Source: Erysipelotrichaceae bacterium (lineage in GTDB: Bacteria > Bacillota_I > Bacilli_A > Erysipelotrichales > Erysipelotrichaceae). From it: a stretch of 53,102 bases of DNA. How positions within the stretch are numbered: position 1 is the first letter of the stretch; each line of letters opens with the position of its first letter. Location of the stretch: the NCBI GenBank assembly GCA_030536365.1, contig JAUNQE010000002.1:1-53102 (forward strand). Direction: 5' to 3'. Made by a program: the position numbers and the translations under genes. Below the pieces are notes generated by a model that was not told where the DNA came from, searched no databases, and saw only the letters and a list, made by a program, of their open reading frames with translations. Positions 42,881 through 51,352 of this stretch are shown in pieces.

Positions 42881-43702
42881 CTATTCAGCCGGTGTTTCCG
42901 CCGGTGCTTCAATCGGTGTGTAGTAATCCGGCTGGATGAGACCGCTGGGATAGATATCGACCCGGACATTGCCGATGCTGATCTCGGTCTTATCCGGCAG
43001 ATTGACGTGGTAGACCGCCTGTGTGTCCCACTCCGGATCGGTGCCGATCATGTAGTAATCGTATATGCTTTCGTCTTCGTTCGTCAGATCGACATAGCCG
43101 TTGCCACCACTGCTGTAGAAAATATCGTATACGCCTGCCGGGAAATCGCGTCCGGCTTTGTAGTTGCCGCTAACGAGCGTATAGCCTTCTTCCGCCCACG
43201 GTTCACGTCCGGCGAGCGGCGCGGTGGATGCGTCTGTCGATGTCAGTTTCAGGGTCACACCGTCGATCTTCAGCGTATTTCCGTCATTCAGGATCATACC
43301 GCGAAAGGAATTGGAATAGCCGTCATCATACGTTCCCATCGATTCGCTTATACGGCCGAAATCGTAATTGTCACTGGTGACATAGCCGTTGCCGCGGATG
43401 ACCTCGAGGTCATAGGTTCCGCTCGGGATATCGACGCCGGCAGTATAGTAACCGCTCTGCAGATAGAGAGTGAGCGCTTCTCCCTCGACCGGGACGGCCG
43501 GTTCGCTGGTCGTCTGCGCGCTCGGCTCATAGGATGGCGCCGGTTCCGGTTCATGTTTGGCGGTGATCACGCTTACGGCGATAATGCCGGCGATGACCGC
43601 TACGATCAGGACAGCCATGATAACGATCATGGAAGCTTTTAAGCGTGTTTCTTTTTTCTGTTGTTCGCGATTCTTTTTCGCTAATTCTGCTAAGTTTTTC
43701 AT
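42881..43702 (-). CDS. Membrane-anchored protein with two internal repeats
   Basis: 273 residues. A charged cytoplasmic N-terminus (KKNREQQKKETRLK), one membrane helix (about 24-48), a Pro/Ser/Glu linker, then two copies of a beta-rich unit of about 85 residues. Each begins with L-x-SG-x-Y-x-AG-x-D-x-P-x-G-x-YD (GYYTAGVDIPSGTYDLEVI; GNYKAGRDFPAGVYDIFYS) and has a GNGYV motif. The protein should face outward. Function unknown. A TAGAAT -10 box ends 9 bases before the start and no ribosome binding site is evident. Confidence 0.7.
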   Translation of the reverse strand: MKNLAELAKKNREQQKKETRLKASMIVIMAVLIVAVIAGIIAVSVITAKHEPEPAPSYEPSAQTTSEPAVPVEGEALTLYLQSGYYTAGVDIPSGTYDLEVIRGNGYVTSDNYDFGRISESMGTYDDGYSNSFRGMILNDGNTLKIDGVTLKLTSTDASTAPLAGREPWAEEGYTLVSGNYKAGRDFPAGVYDIFYSSGGNGYVDLTNEDESIYDYYMIGTDPEWDTQAVYHVNLPDKTEISIGNVRVDIYPSGLIQPDYYTPIEAPAETPAE

Positions 43703-43751
43703 TGCGTTACTATTCTAGCATAATTTCCCGTGCGGAAAGTATAATTAGAAT

Positions 43752-44279
43752 ATGAATGCCCGGGAAACACGCAGACTGGTAAAACGGCAGTATAACGCGA
43801 TCTTTTTTGCTTTTGTGATCATTTTCGCTTTGATCGCGCTGCATTTTTATCTGCGTCCGGAAGCGGGTCCGAAAGAGGGACTGTATAAGATCGACTATGT
43901 TTCCGACGGTGACACGCTCATCGTCAATATCGAAGGGGAAAAGAAATTTGTCCGGCTGATCGGGATCGACTGTCCGGAATCTGTTCACCCGGATGAAACG
44001 AAGAATACCCCGGAAGGGAAGCTGGCAGCTGAACATACGCGCGAGCTTGCCGCGGGGCACAGCTGCTATCTTGAATATGATTCTGTCACCATAGACGATT
44101 ACGGCAGGACGCTGGCCTATGTCTGGCTCGACGACGGGACATTTCTGAATGAGCAGATCCTTGCTGACGGCTATGCGGAGCTTTTGACCATTCCGCCGAA
44201 CGTCCGCTACAGCAATCGTTTCCAGAAAGCGTATCATCAGGCCAGAGAAGAGGGGAAAGGATTATTTCAAAAGGATTAG
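43752..44279 (+). CDS. Membrane-anchored thermonuclease (SNase family)
   Basis: 175 residues: a membrane helix (about 17-35), then a staphylococcal-nuclease domain with DGDTLIVN, VRLIGIDCPES (catalytic Arg and metal Asp), EYDSVTIDDYGRTLAYVWL (second catalytic residues) and the LLTIPPN loop. It degrades DNA or RNA outside the membrane. The ATG follows TATAAT (43740-43745) by exactly 6 bases and lacks a ribosome binding site, so a leaderless transcript is likely. Confidence 0.9.
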   Translation: MNARETRRLVKRQYNAIFFAFVIIFALIALHFYLRPEAGPKEGLYKIDYVSDGDTLIVNIEGEKKFVRLIGIDCPESVHPDETKNTPEGKLAAEHTRELAAGHSCYLEYDSVTIDDYGRTLAYVWLDDGTFLNEQILADGYAELLTIPPNVRYSNRFQKAYHQAREEGKGLFQKD

Positions 44280-44351
44280 CACTCAACGCTTGACAGTGCC
44301 AGATAATGTGTTACACTATAGTTGTTAGCAGTCGAACAATGACAGTGCTAA
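44276..44351 (+). promoter_or_regulatory. Two CIRCE (HrcA) operators and the hsp20 promoter
   Basis: CIRCE consensus is TTAGCACTC-N9-GAGTGCTAA. Copy 1 at 44276-44302 is TTAGCACTC-N9-CAGTGCCAG; copy 2 at 44325-44351 is TTAGCAGTC-N9-CAGTGCTAA. TTGACA (44290-44295) overlaps copy 1 and a TACACT/TATAGT -10 region at about 44312-44322 lies between them, so HrcA would block both sides of the promoter. Confidence 0.85.
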
Positions 44352-44373
44352 AAGAAAGTTGAGGTAGTTTATT

Positions 44374-44799
44374 ATGAAATACGTTCCAAGCACATTAAAC
44401 TTTTTCGATGATGCATTTGATGATATGTTCTTCTCACCGATGTTCCGTTACACTTCCCAGAATAATCTGATGAAGACCGATGTCCGTGAAAAGGATGGAC
44501 TTTATATCCTGGATGTCGAGCTTCCGGGTTACCAGAAGGAAGATATCAATCTGGAACTGAAGGAAGGCTATCTGACGATCTCCGCAAAGCAGAACACTTC
44601 CAATGAGGAAAAGGATACAAGAGGAAACGTGATCCGCAAGGAACGTTATTCCGGTTCCTGCTCCAGAAGCTTCTATGTCGGTGAAGGTGTTGAGCCGGAA
44701 GACATCAAGGCCGGATTTGAGAACGGTATCCTGAAAGTCACACTTCCGAGCAAGAAGGAAAAGAAAGTCGAACCGGTCAGACGCATCACGATCGAATAA
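44374..44799 (+). CDS. Hsp20/alpha-crystallin small heat-shock protein
   Basis: 141 residues, ATP-independent holdase chaperone. The alpha-crystallin domain (about 38-140) has MKTDVREKDGLYILDVELPG, EDINLELKEGYLTISA and the closing GFENGILKVTLPSK motif. The N-terminus is short, as in bacterial class A members. Two CIRCE operators upstream indicate HrcA control. Terminators follow. Confidence 0.96.
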   Translation: MKYVPSTLNFFDDAFDDMFFSPMFRYTSQNNLMKTDVREKDGLYILDVELPGYQKEDINLELKEGYLTISAKQNTSNEEKDTRGNVIRKERYSGSCSRSFYVGEGVEPEDIKAGFENGILKVTLPSKKEKKVEPVRRITIE

Positions 44800-44805
44800 T
44801 CATCT

Positions 44806-44838
44806 GAAATACAGCCATCTGCGGATGACTGTATTTTT
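44806..44838 (+). terminator. Terminator after hsp20
   Basis: AAATACAG and its complement with an inner TC/GA pair, followed by seven T. Confidence 0.85.
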
Positions 44839-44851
44839 TTATCTGAAAGAA

Positions 44852-44881
44852 AAACAGACCATTCCGGAGAATGGTCTGTTT
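44852..44881. terminator. Bidirectional terminator before the F420 ligase-like gene end
   Basis: Perfect 13-bp stem AAACAGACCATTC with loop CGGA, A-run before and T-run after. It serves the minus-strand gene ending at 44886. Confidence 0.88.
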
Positions 44882-44885
44882 GTTT

Positions 44886-46079
44886 TTAGTCTGTGTAGTT
44901 GTCGAAGTAACCCTGGATCAGGACGACCGGTGTGCCCTTGTCGCCGCTGCCGCTGGTCAGGTCGCACAGGGAACCGATCAGGTCTGTCAGCTGACGCGGG
45001 GTCGTACCTTCGGAAGCCATCTTGCCGACCAGGTTCTTTTCTTTTTCCTTGATACGGTCGGAGATCGCGTTGCGCAGTTCTTCGCCGGAAAGATCCTTGA
45101 AGTCGTTATCTGCCAGGTATTTCAGTTTCAGTTCGTTCGGAGTGCCCTTGAGGCCTTCGGTGTAAGCCGGGGAAACGACCGGGTCAGCCAGTTCCCAGAT
45201 CTTGCCCTGCGGATCCTTGAAGGCGCCGTCGCCATAGATCATGACTTCGATGTTCTTGCCGGACATTTCTGCCAGGATCTTAGCGGTTTCGGAGACGAAT
45301 TTCTCGCCATATTCCGGGAAGAGCTTAACGCTCTCTTCAGTGGCCTTGTTGGAGCCGAGCAGACCGTACTTGCTGTTGAAGCCGCTGCCGTCGACCGAAG
45401 TGGTCAGGATATCATCCATACCCAGAACGATCTCAGCGCCTGCTTCCTTAAGCAGTCTCTTGGAACGGAAACGGGAGTGGATGTCACATGTTAAGACTTT
45501 CTTTGTATAGTTCAGGATGGCCTGCGGACGGTTCGCAAAGATGATCTCTGCTTCCGCTCCTTCCTTATTGATGATCTCTTCATAGTAGGAAACGTAATCC
45601 ATTCCGGTGAACGGATGACGGTTCTCGCCGAATAATTCGCGGTATTTCGCCAGATCGAGGACATCGGTATAGGGATCGATGCCTGCATCGTCGAGCTGAT
45701 CAAGGCTGACGAGCTGGTTGCCGACTTCGTCGCTCGGATAGCTGAGCATCAGAACGATCTTTTTGGCACCTCTGGCGATGCCTTTCAGACACATAGCGAA
45801 GCGGTTACGTGAGAGGATGGGGAAGATGACGCCGATCGTTTCTCCGCCAAGCTTTTCCCTGACATCTTTGCCGATCGCATCGCAGGTTGCGTAGTTGCCC
45901 TGAGCTCTGGCAACAACGGATTCAGTGATTGCTACGACATCGCGATCTCTCAGAACGAAGCCTTCGCTGTAGGCAGCGTCCATGACGGACTGAGCGACGA
46001 TGGTCGGAAGATCATCACCATTACGGATGATCGGGCAGCGGATTCCACGGGAAACAGTTCCAACTCTTCTTTCGAACAT
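44886..46079 (-). CDS. Coenzyme F420-0:L-glutamate ligase-like protein
   Basis: 397 residues from ATG 46079, 9 bases after GTGAGG (two further in-frame starts lie upstream). It matches the CofE-like family: GIRCPIIRNGDDLPTIV, LRDRDVVAITESVVARAQG near the N-terminus (the Mg/GTP region), and GSGFNSKYGLLGSNKAT and MIYGDGAFKDP further on. Firmicutes of this kind are not known to make F420, so the ligase may act on another gamma-glutamyl acceptor, for example folate. No other cof gene is nearby. Confidence 0.75.
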   Translation of the reverse strand: MFERRVGTVSRGIRCPIIRNGDDLPTIVAQSVMDAAYSEGFVLRDRDVVAITESVVARAQGNYATCDAIGKDVREKLGGETIGVIFPILSRNRFAMCLKGIARGAKKIVLMLSYPSDEVGNQLVSLDQLDDAGIDPYTDVLDLAKYRELFGENRHPFTGMDYVSYYEEIINKEGAEAEIIFANRPQAILNYTKKVLTCDIHSRFRSKRLLKEAGAEIVLGMDDILTTSVDGSGFNSKYGLLGSNKATEESVKLFPEYGEKFVSETAKILAEMSGKNIEVMIYGDGAFKDPQGKIWELADPVVSPAYTEGLKGTPNELKLKYLADNDFKDLSGEELRNAISDRIKEKEKNLVGKMASEGTTPRQLTDLIGSLCDLTSGSGDKGTPVVLIQGYFDNYTD

Positions 46080-46156
46080 AAACATGAACCTCACTTTTAC
46101 TTTTTAATAATACACGATTTCCGCATTTCGACAAGAAAAGCTTGTATAATAATTGC

Positions 46157-46681
46157 ATGTATTTACAGGAAGTCATCGTTGTCGAGGGAAAGAACGACAC
46201 CCGCAGGCTGCAGATGTTTTTTGATGTAGACACGATCGAGACCGACGGCTACCGTCTCCGTCCGGAGGTGCTGGCACTGATCCGTGAAGTGAATGAGCGC
46301 CGCGGCGTGATCATTTTTACCGATCCCGACACTCCCGGGGAGAATCTCCGCCGCCGTATCAACGAAGCTGTTCCGGGAGCGAAAAACGCCTTCCTGTTAA
46401 AAAAGGATGCCCGCACCAAGCACAAAGTCGGTGTCGAGCACGCGTCAAAAGAAGTTTTAGAGGAAGCGCTCAGCCGCTTCCTGACATATACGGAAAAGAA
46501 GGAAGAGACCCTGAGCCTTGCGGATTTCCAGGATCTCGGACTTTGCGGAAGAGCAGACTCCGGCGCCAGAAGACAGAAAGTCGCCGCTGCCTTTCCGGTC
46601 GGAGAGGTCAATGCCAAGACCATGCGTCAGCGTCTGAATATCCTGCAGCTGAAAAAAGAGGACATCGAAAGGATCTTATGA
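46157..46681 (+). CDS. rnmV: Ribonuclease M5 (5S rRNA maturation)
   Basis: 174 residues. TOPRIM nuclease that trims 5S rRNA precursor: EVIVVEGKNDTRRL (catalytic Glu), then IIFTDPDTPGENLRRRI (DxD) and GVEHAS. Typical neighbour of ksgA. The start ATG 46157 is exactly 6 bases after TATAAT (46145-46150) with no ribosome binding site, so the mRNA probably starts at the A of the ATG. Its stop overlaps the ksgA start (ATGA). Confidence 0.95.
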   Translation: MYLQEVIVVEGKNDTRRLQMFFDVDTIETDGYRLRPEVLALIREVNERRGVIIFTDPDTPGENLRRRINEAVPGAKNAFLLKKDARTKHKVGVEHASKEVLEEALSRFLTYTEKKEETLSLADFQDLGLCGRADSGARRQKVAAAFPVGEVNAKTMRQRLNILQLKKEDIERIL

Positions 46682-47499
46682 ACAGAATCATCGCCACACC
46701 TTCCGCAGTGAAGGAACTGCTAGCCAAATATGATCTGCATGCCATGAAGCGTTTCGGGCAGAATTTTCTGATCAATCCGGATATCGCCGAGAAGATCGCC
46801 GCAGCTGCCTGTGATCCGGACTGTCCCTGTATCGAGATCGGGCCCGGCCTTGGCTCGCTGACACAGTTTCTGTGCGAGAAGGCGCCGGCCGTCTATACCT
46901 ATGAGATCGACAAGAAACTCGTTCCGCTTCTCGAAGAGGAGCTGAAGGAGTATGAGAACCTGCAGGTCGTCAACGTCGACTTTATGGAACTCGATCTGGA
47001 GCAGGTCCCTTACAAAGATGAGGAAGTGACTTTCTGCAGCAACCTGCCGTATTACATCACCACCGCGATCATCTCGAAGCTTCTCGAAAGCAGCCTGAAG
47101 ATCCGCCGCATGGTGCTGATGATGCAGAAGGAAGTCGCGGAACGGATCGATGCCGGCACCGGAGATAAGGAATACGGCGCGGTCACCGTTCTTCTGAAGA
47201 AGTATTATTCCATGAAACGGCTGACGAATCTGACGCCGGCCTCTTTCCTGCCGCGTCCGCAGATCGATTCGACCGTCGTTGTGCTGACCCCGAAAGGCAT
47301 CGCCAATGACCCTGGCTTCAACGCGTTCGTCTACGAATGCTTCGCGCAGCGCCGCAAAACGCTCGCCAACAATCTGAAGAACCGCTGTGAAGCCGCTGTT
47401 CTCGCGGAGGCTCTTGCCTCGCTTTCTTTGAAGGAGGGAGTGCGTCCCCAGGAGCTGAGCGTTGCCCAGTATGAAGCTTTATATGAGGTGCTGAAATGA
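46678..47499 (+). CDS. ksgA: 16S rRNA dimethyladenosine transferase
   Basis: 273 residues. Dimethylates two adenosines in the last helix of 16S rRNA. SAM-binding IEIGPGLGSLTQFL near residue 47, catalytic NLPYYITTAI near 124 and the FLPRPQIDSTVV motif near 198 are present. Start fixed at ATG 46678, overlapping the rnmV stop. It is followed by ispE with a 4-base overlap, the order seen in many Firmicutes. Confidence 0.97.
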   Translation: MNRIIATPSAVKELLAKYDLHAMKRFGQNFLINPDIAEKIAAAACDPDCPCIEIGPGLGSLTQFLCEKAPAVYTYEIDKKLVPLLEEELKEYENLQVVNVDFMELDLEQVPYKDEEVTFCSNLPYYITTAIISKLLESSLKIRRMVLMMQKEVAERIDAGTGDKEYGAVTVLLKKYYSMKRLTNLTPASFLPRPQIDSTVVVLTPKGIANDPGFNAFVYECFAQRRKTLANNLKNRCEAAVLAEALASLSLKEGVRPQELSVAQYEALYEVLK

Positions 47500-48338
47500 T
47501 CGAGAAAGCCTACGCCAAGATCAATCTGGCACTGGATGTGACAGCCTGCCGTGAGGACGGTTATCACGAACTCGAGATGGTCAATCTGCCATTGAACTTT
47601 TTTGATACGCTCACGATCGAGGAAGCGGAGAAGACAAGCTATCACTGCAACCGCTCCTATATCTATTTCGATGAAAAGAATACGGTCGTAAAAGCGCTGA
47701 ACCTTCTGAAGGAGCGTTTCTGCATCGACAAAGAATTCACCGTGATCCTGCAGAAGCACATCCCGACAAGAGCCGGCCTCGGCGGCGGTTCAGCCGACGC
47801 GGCGGCAGTCTTCCGGGCATTACGGAAAATGTATTCGCTGCGGGCGAGCAAAGAGGAATGGATCTCTCTGGCGACGAAAGTCGGCGCCGATGTCCCTTAC
47901 TGTCTTTTCAACCGTCCGGCCATCGTCCGCGGGATCGGGGAGAAACTGGATTTTTTTGAACTGAAAAATACCTATACCTTCCTGCTGGTAAAGCCCCGCC
48001 GGGGCGTTTCCACCAAGGAAGCCTTTGACCGTCTGGATATGGATCTCTGCGATCATACCGATGTTGCCGCCCTGGCGCAGGCACTGCGTGAAGGCAACGA
48101 CCGCAAAGCTTTCCCACTGATGAAGAACTCCCTGGAACGCAGTTCTTTTGAGATCGAACCGGCTGTCCGCAAGATCAAGACGCATCTTTTAAAGGAAGGC
48201 TATGACCCGGTCATGATGAGCGGCAGCGGCGCGACGGTTTTCGCGATCTGTGAGAACAACGAGAAGACGCAGAAGATCATGGAACAGTTCCGCAAACATG
48301 GAAATTTCGTACGAATCTGTACAAACCTGACCATTTGA
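47496..48338 (+). CDS. ispE: 4-diphosphocytidyl-2-C-methyl-D-erythritol kinase
   Basis: 280 residues, GHMP kinase of the MEP isoprenoid pathway. It opens with YAKINLALDV; the ATP loop PTRAGLGGGSADAAAV is near residue 90 and the third motif MMSGSGATVFAI near 240. It implies that the organism makes isoprenoids by the MEP route. Overlaps ksgA by ATGA. Confidence 0.97.
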   Translation: MIEKAYAKINLALDVTACREDGYHELEMVNLPLNFFDTLTIEEAEKTSYHCNRSYIYFDEKNTVVKALNLLKERFCIDKEFTVILQKHIPTRAGLGGGSADAAAVFRALRKMYSLRASKEEWISLATKVGADVPYCLFNRPAIVRGIGEKLDFFELKNTYTFLLVKPRRGVSTKEAFDRLDMDLCDHTDVAALAQALREGNDRKAFPLMKNSLERSSFEIEPAVRKIKTHLLKEGYDPVMMSGSGATVFAICENNEKTQKIMEQFRKHGNFVRICTNLTI

Positions 48339-48395
48339 GAAACATAGTTCGCTATAAGCAAAATCTATATACATAACAGGTAAAAAAATTGTAAA

Positions 48396-49520
48396 ATGAG
48401 GTACATGGAAAAAAGCGCGATCCTTCTTGTCCGTAACAAAGATCTGATTTCCGAAGGAATTCTGGGAAAAAAGCTTTTTGAATACACAATGGATACTTTA
48501 AAAACGGCTTCGATTGAAACCGTTTATTATTGTGGAAATGACGTGCAGGATGATCGTTTGACATATGCTTCTTCCTATAAGCGGCTCTTTGATGAGCTCT
48601 CTCAGGAAGAAGGCCGTATCCTTCTGGTCGATATCGACTATCCTTTCCTGCGTCCGGAAACTCTTTCGGCCATGCTGGAGAGCGAAGGGAACCTCGTACT
48701 GGCGGATTACGCGGACATCACCGACGTCTTCGCTCTGGATAAAGCAGACCTCAACTCGCTTGAGGAACTCTACTTTGACCAGATGCCTTTCGGCGATGAT
48801 ACCGAAAAGATGCGTGTCAGCGATGCCCCGAGCCTCTCGATAGCGAAGGAATTCGAGAAAGACCGCATCAACCGCAACTGGCAGGAAAAGGGCGTGCACT
48901 TTGAAGACCCGGACCGTGTCTATATCGGACACGACGCGGAACTTGGAGCAGGCGCCAGACTCGGCATTGATGTAGCTGTTCTGGGAAAGAGCACCGTCGG
49001 CGAAGGCAGTGAGATCGCCTCCTTCAGCCATATTGAAAACAGCACGATCGGCAGTGACTGCCGGATCGGTCAGACTGTCATGAAGAATTCGTCCCTCGGC
49101 GACCGTGTCCGTCTGGGCTCCTATACGGAGATCGGCAACGGATGCAGCTTCGCGGAGGATGTCACGATCGGAGGTTTTTCCTCCTTACAAAACGTTTCCG
49201 TCGGGAAGAGCACAGGTATCGGGACTCACTGTTCCCTCAGCTTTACCCGGATCGGCGAATGTGTCCGCATCGGCAGCGGTGTGAGCGCGATCGATCCTGA
49301 CGGCGGAGACGATGATCTGGTCGAAATCAAGGACTATGCGTATATCGGAAATAACGTTATACTGGTCGCGCCGGTAACCGTCGGCGAGATCGCTGCGGTC
49401 GCAGCCGGTACGACGCTGACCGAAAACGTGGAGGACGGAGACTCTGTTATCGGACGCACCCGTCAGCTGACCCGTAAAGGCATGGGCCTGGAATATATTG
49501 CAAAGGAGAGCAAGAGATGA
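48396..49520 (+). CDS. GlmU-like protein with degenerate uridylyltransferase and acetyltransferase sites
   Basis: 374 residues (GlmU has about 455). The N-terminal part (about 1-165) has the GlmU strand order (AILLVRNKD, RILLVDIDYPFLRPETL) but lacks the LAAGxGTRM signature and much of the sugar site. The C-terminal part (about 170-350) is a left-handed beta helix of hexapeptide repeats ending IGNNVILVAPVTVGEIAAVAAGTTL, clearly GlmU-like. The stretch around the catalytic His (HLSYVGD in GlmU) reads SLSFTRIGE, and NYDG reads DPDG. The place directly before prs is that of glmU in Bacillus. ATG 48405 is an alternative start. Its stop overlaps prs. Confidence 0.7.
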   Translation: MRYMEKSAILLVRNKDLISEGILGKKLFEYTMDTLKTASIETVYYCGNDVQDDRLTYASSYKRLFDELSQEEGRILLVDIDYPFLRPETLSAMLESEGNLVLADYADITDVFALDKADLNSLEELYFDQMPFGDDTEKMRVSDAPSLSIAKEFEKDRINRNWQEKGVHFEDPDRVYIGHDAELGAGARLGIDVAVLGKSTVGEGSEIASFSHIENSTIGSDCRIGQTVMKNSSLGDRVRLGSYTEIGNGCSFAEDVTIGGFSSLQNVSVGKSTGIGTHCSLSFTRIGECVRIGSGVSAIDPDGGDDDLVEIKDYAYIGNNVILVAPVTVGEIAAVAAGTTLTENVEDGDSVIGRTRQLTRKGMGLEYIAKESKR

Positions 49521-50494
49521 AAGACACGATGACGATGGTATTTGGACTTACTGCTAACCTTGACCTGGTCAATGAGATCTGCGAATATCTCAAGATCAAG
49601 CCGGGCAAGATCTCTGTCAGCCATTTTGCTGATGGAGAGATCCTTGTTGAACCGGAAGAGAGTGTCCGCGGAAAGCGCGTATACCTCGTCCAGTCGAGCT
49701 GCAAACCGACGACTGAGCATCTGATGGAGATCCTGATCGCTGTCGATGCCTTCCGCAGAGCGAGTGCCCGCGAGATCACCTGCATCATGCCGTATTTCGG
49801 CTATGCCAGACAGGACCGCAAGGCACGCCCGCGTCAGCCGATCACTTCCAAACTGGTAGCCGACCTGATCAGCACCGCCGGTGCCGACCGTGTCGTCATG
49901 TTCGACCTTCACGCTGCCCAGATCCAGGGCTTCTTCAACTGCCCGACTGATAACCTGACCACGATCCCGATGATGGGCGCTTACTTCAAGCGTCATCCCA
50001 AGATCAAGCTGAAGAATACCGTTGTCGTATCCCCGGACCACGGCGGAACGACCAGAGCCAGAACGCTTGCCGAGATCCTCGAGGTCCCGCTCGCGATCGT
50101 TGATAAACGCCGTCCGCAGGCCAATGTCGCCGTTGCCAATGATGTCATCGGTGATGTTGCCGGAAAAGACTGTATCGTCGTTGACGATATCTGCGATACC
50201 GGCGGATCGCTTGTCGCCAGCTGCGATATCCTGAAGGATAAGGGCGCGAAAGACATCTATGTCGCGATCGCTCATCCGGTCTTCTCCGGCAATGCCGTAG
50301 AAAAGATCCATAACTCCTGCATCAAGGAAATGGTCGTCAGCAACACCATCCCGCTGAGCGAGGAAGCAAAGAAATACAAGAAGATCAAAGTCGTCTCCGT
50401 CGGCAAGCTGCTGGCAGGTCTGATCGACGCGATCTCCAACAATACACCGGTCTCTGAGATCTACAACTTCAAGGACCATTCATTTGATTTCTAG
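49517..50494 (+). CDS. prs: Ribose-phosphate pyrophosphokinase
   Basis: 325 residues. Makes PRPP from ribose-5-phosphate and ATP, feeding purine, pyrimidine, His and Trp synthesis. Motifs: SHFADGEILVEPEESVRG near the N-terminus, the flexible loop YARQDRKARPRQPI, DLHAAQIQGFF and the PRPP site IVVDDICDTGGS (near residue 220). Start overlaps the upstream stop by ATGA. Confidence 0.97.
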   Translation: MKDTMTMVFGLTANLDLVNEICEYLKIKPGKISVSHFADGEILVEPEESVRGKRVYLVQSSCKPTTEHLMEILIAVDAFRRASAREITCIMPYFGYARQDRKARPRQPITSKLVADLISTAGADRVVMFDLHAAQIQGFFNCPTDNLTTIPMMGAYFKRHPKIKLKNTVVVSPDHGGTTRARTLAEILEVPLAIVDKRRPQANVAVANDVIGDVAGKDCIVVDDICDTGGSLVASCDILKDKGAKDIYVAIAHPVFSGNAVEKIHNSCIKEMVVSNTIPLSEEAKKYKKIKVVSVGKLLAGLIDAISNNTPVSEIYNFKDHSFDF

Positions 50495-50516
50495 GATGAC
50501 ACTTCGTCATCCTTTT
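50493..50516 (+). terminator. Terminator after prs, also holding a -35 box
   Basis: Perfect 8-bp stem AGGATGAC/GTCATCCT, loop ACTTC, then TTTTT. The 5' half includes ATGACA (50496-50501), which is 17 bp before TATAAT (50519-50524). Confidence 0.9.
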
Positions 50517-50518
50517 TC

Positions 50519-50524
50519 TATAAT
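50519..50524 (+). promoter_or_regulatory. -10 box of a leaderless promoter
   Basis: TATAAT, 6 bases before ATG 50531, with ATGACA 17 bp upstream inside the prs terminator. Confidence 0.7.
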
Positions 50525-50530
50525 CGAAGT

Positions 50531-51352
50531 ATGAAACTTCGCACAGACGAAAAAGGGCTCTATCTCTCCGGAACTCCCGAAGAGATAAAGGAAAAGACGG
50601 AGATGCTTCTTTCCGCGCGTTATAAAAACGCCGCTGTCGAAAAGGAAGGGGAAGCTTTTCTCCCTTTTCTGCATGAGTCCGTCCCGAAAAAGGGAAACGG
50701 CACGAAGATCCTCTATAAGGACCAGTTTCTGGCAGTTGCCTATAAGCCGAAAGGGCTGCTTGTGCACGATGACGGAAACGCTTCGGACAATCTGCAGGAT
50801 CAGGTAAGTGAAAAGCTCGGGATCTCCGCGCAGGCGCTGCACCGTCTGGATACCGATACCGACGGACCTGTCCTTTTCTCGCTTTCGCCGGTCTTCCAGG
50901 CCGCAGCTGACCGCATGGTCTTCGAGCGGAAGATGCACCGCGAATATCTCGCCTTCGTGGAAGGGGAAGTAAAGAAGGAAAGCTTCACGATCGAAAAGCC
51001 GATCGGCAAGGACCGCCACCGCAACAATGTCTACCGGGTCTCGAAAAGCGGTAAGGCAGCCTGCACGCACTTTGAGCTTCTCGGAACAAACGGAAAGCAG
51101 TCTGTGTTACGCTGTACTTTAGAGACCGGAAGGCGGCACCAGATCCGGGTGCACCTGTCTTCCGCAGGATATCCGCTGATCGGGGATACGCTTTACGGAA
51201 AGAGTTCCGCATTGCCGCTGGGACTCAGCGCCGTAAAACTCTCCTTTCTGCATCCGGTCTTCGGCAAGGAGATCGCTGTGACCTGCGATTTTGACGAAAG
51301 GTATCAGAAGATCTACCAGAGCTGTGTGAGGAAAAGACATGAAAAAAGATAA
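50531..51352 (+). CDS. RluA-family pseudouridine synthase
   Basis: 273 residues; isomerises uridines in rRNA or tRNA. The catalytic Asp lies in LHRLDTDTDGPVLF (near residue 117), where the usual S of 'dTSG' is D. Other motifs are YREYLAFVEG, CTLETGRRHQIRVHL and GYPLIGDTLYG. No S4 domain is evident at the N-terminus. No ribosome binding site; a TATAAT lies exactly 6 bases before the ATG. It overlaps the next gene by 14 bases. Confidence 0.9.
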   Translation: MKLRTDEKGLYLSGTPEEIKEKTEMLLSARYKNAAVEKEGEAFLPFLHESVPKKGNGTKILYKDQFLAVAYKPKGLLVHDDGNASDNLQDQVSEKLGISAQALHRLDTDTDGPVLFSLSPVFQAAADRMVFERKMHREYLAFVEGEVKKESFTIEKPIGKDRHRNNVYRVSKSGKAACTHFELLGTNGKQSVLRCTLETGRRHQIRVHLSSAGYPLIGDTLYGKSSALPLGLSAVKLSFLHPVFGKEIAVTCDFDERYQKIYQSCVRKRHEKR

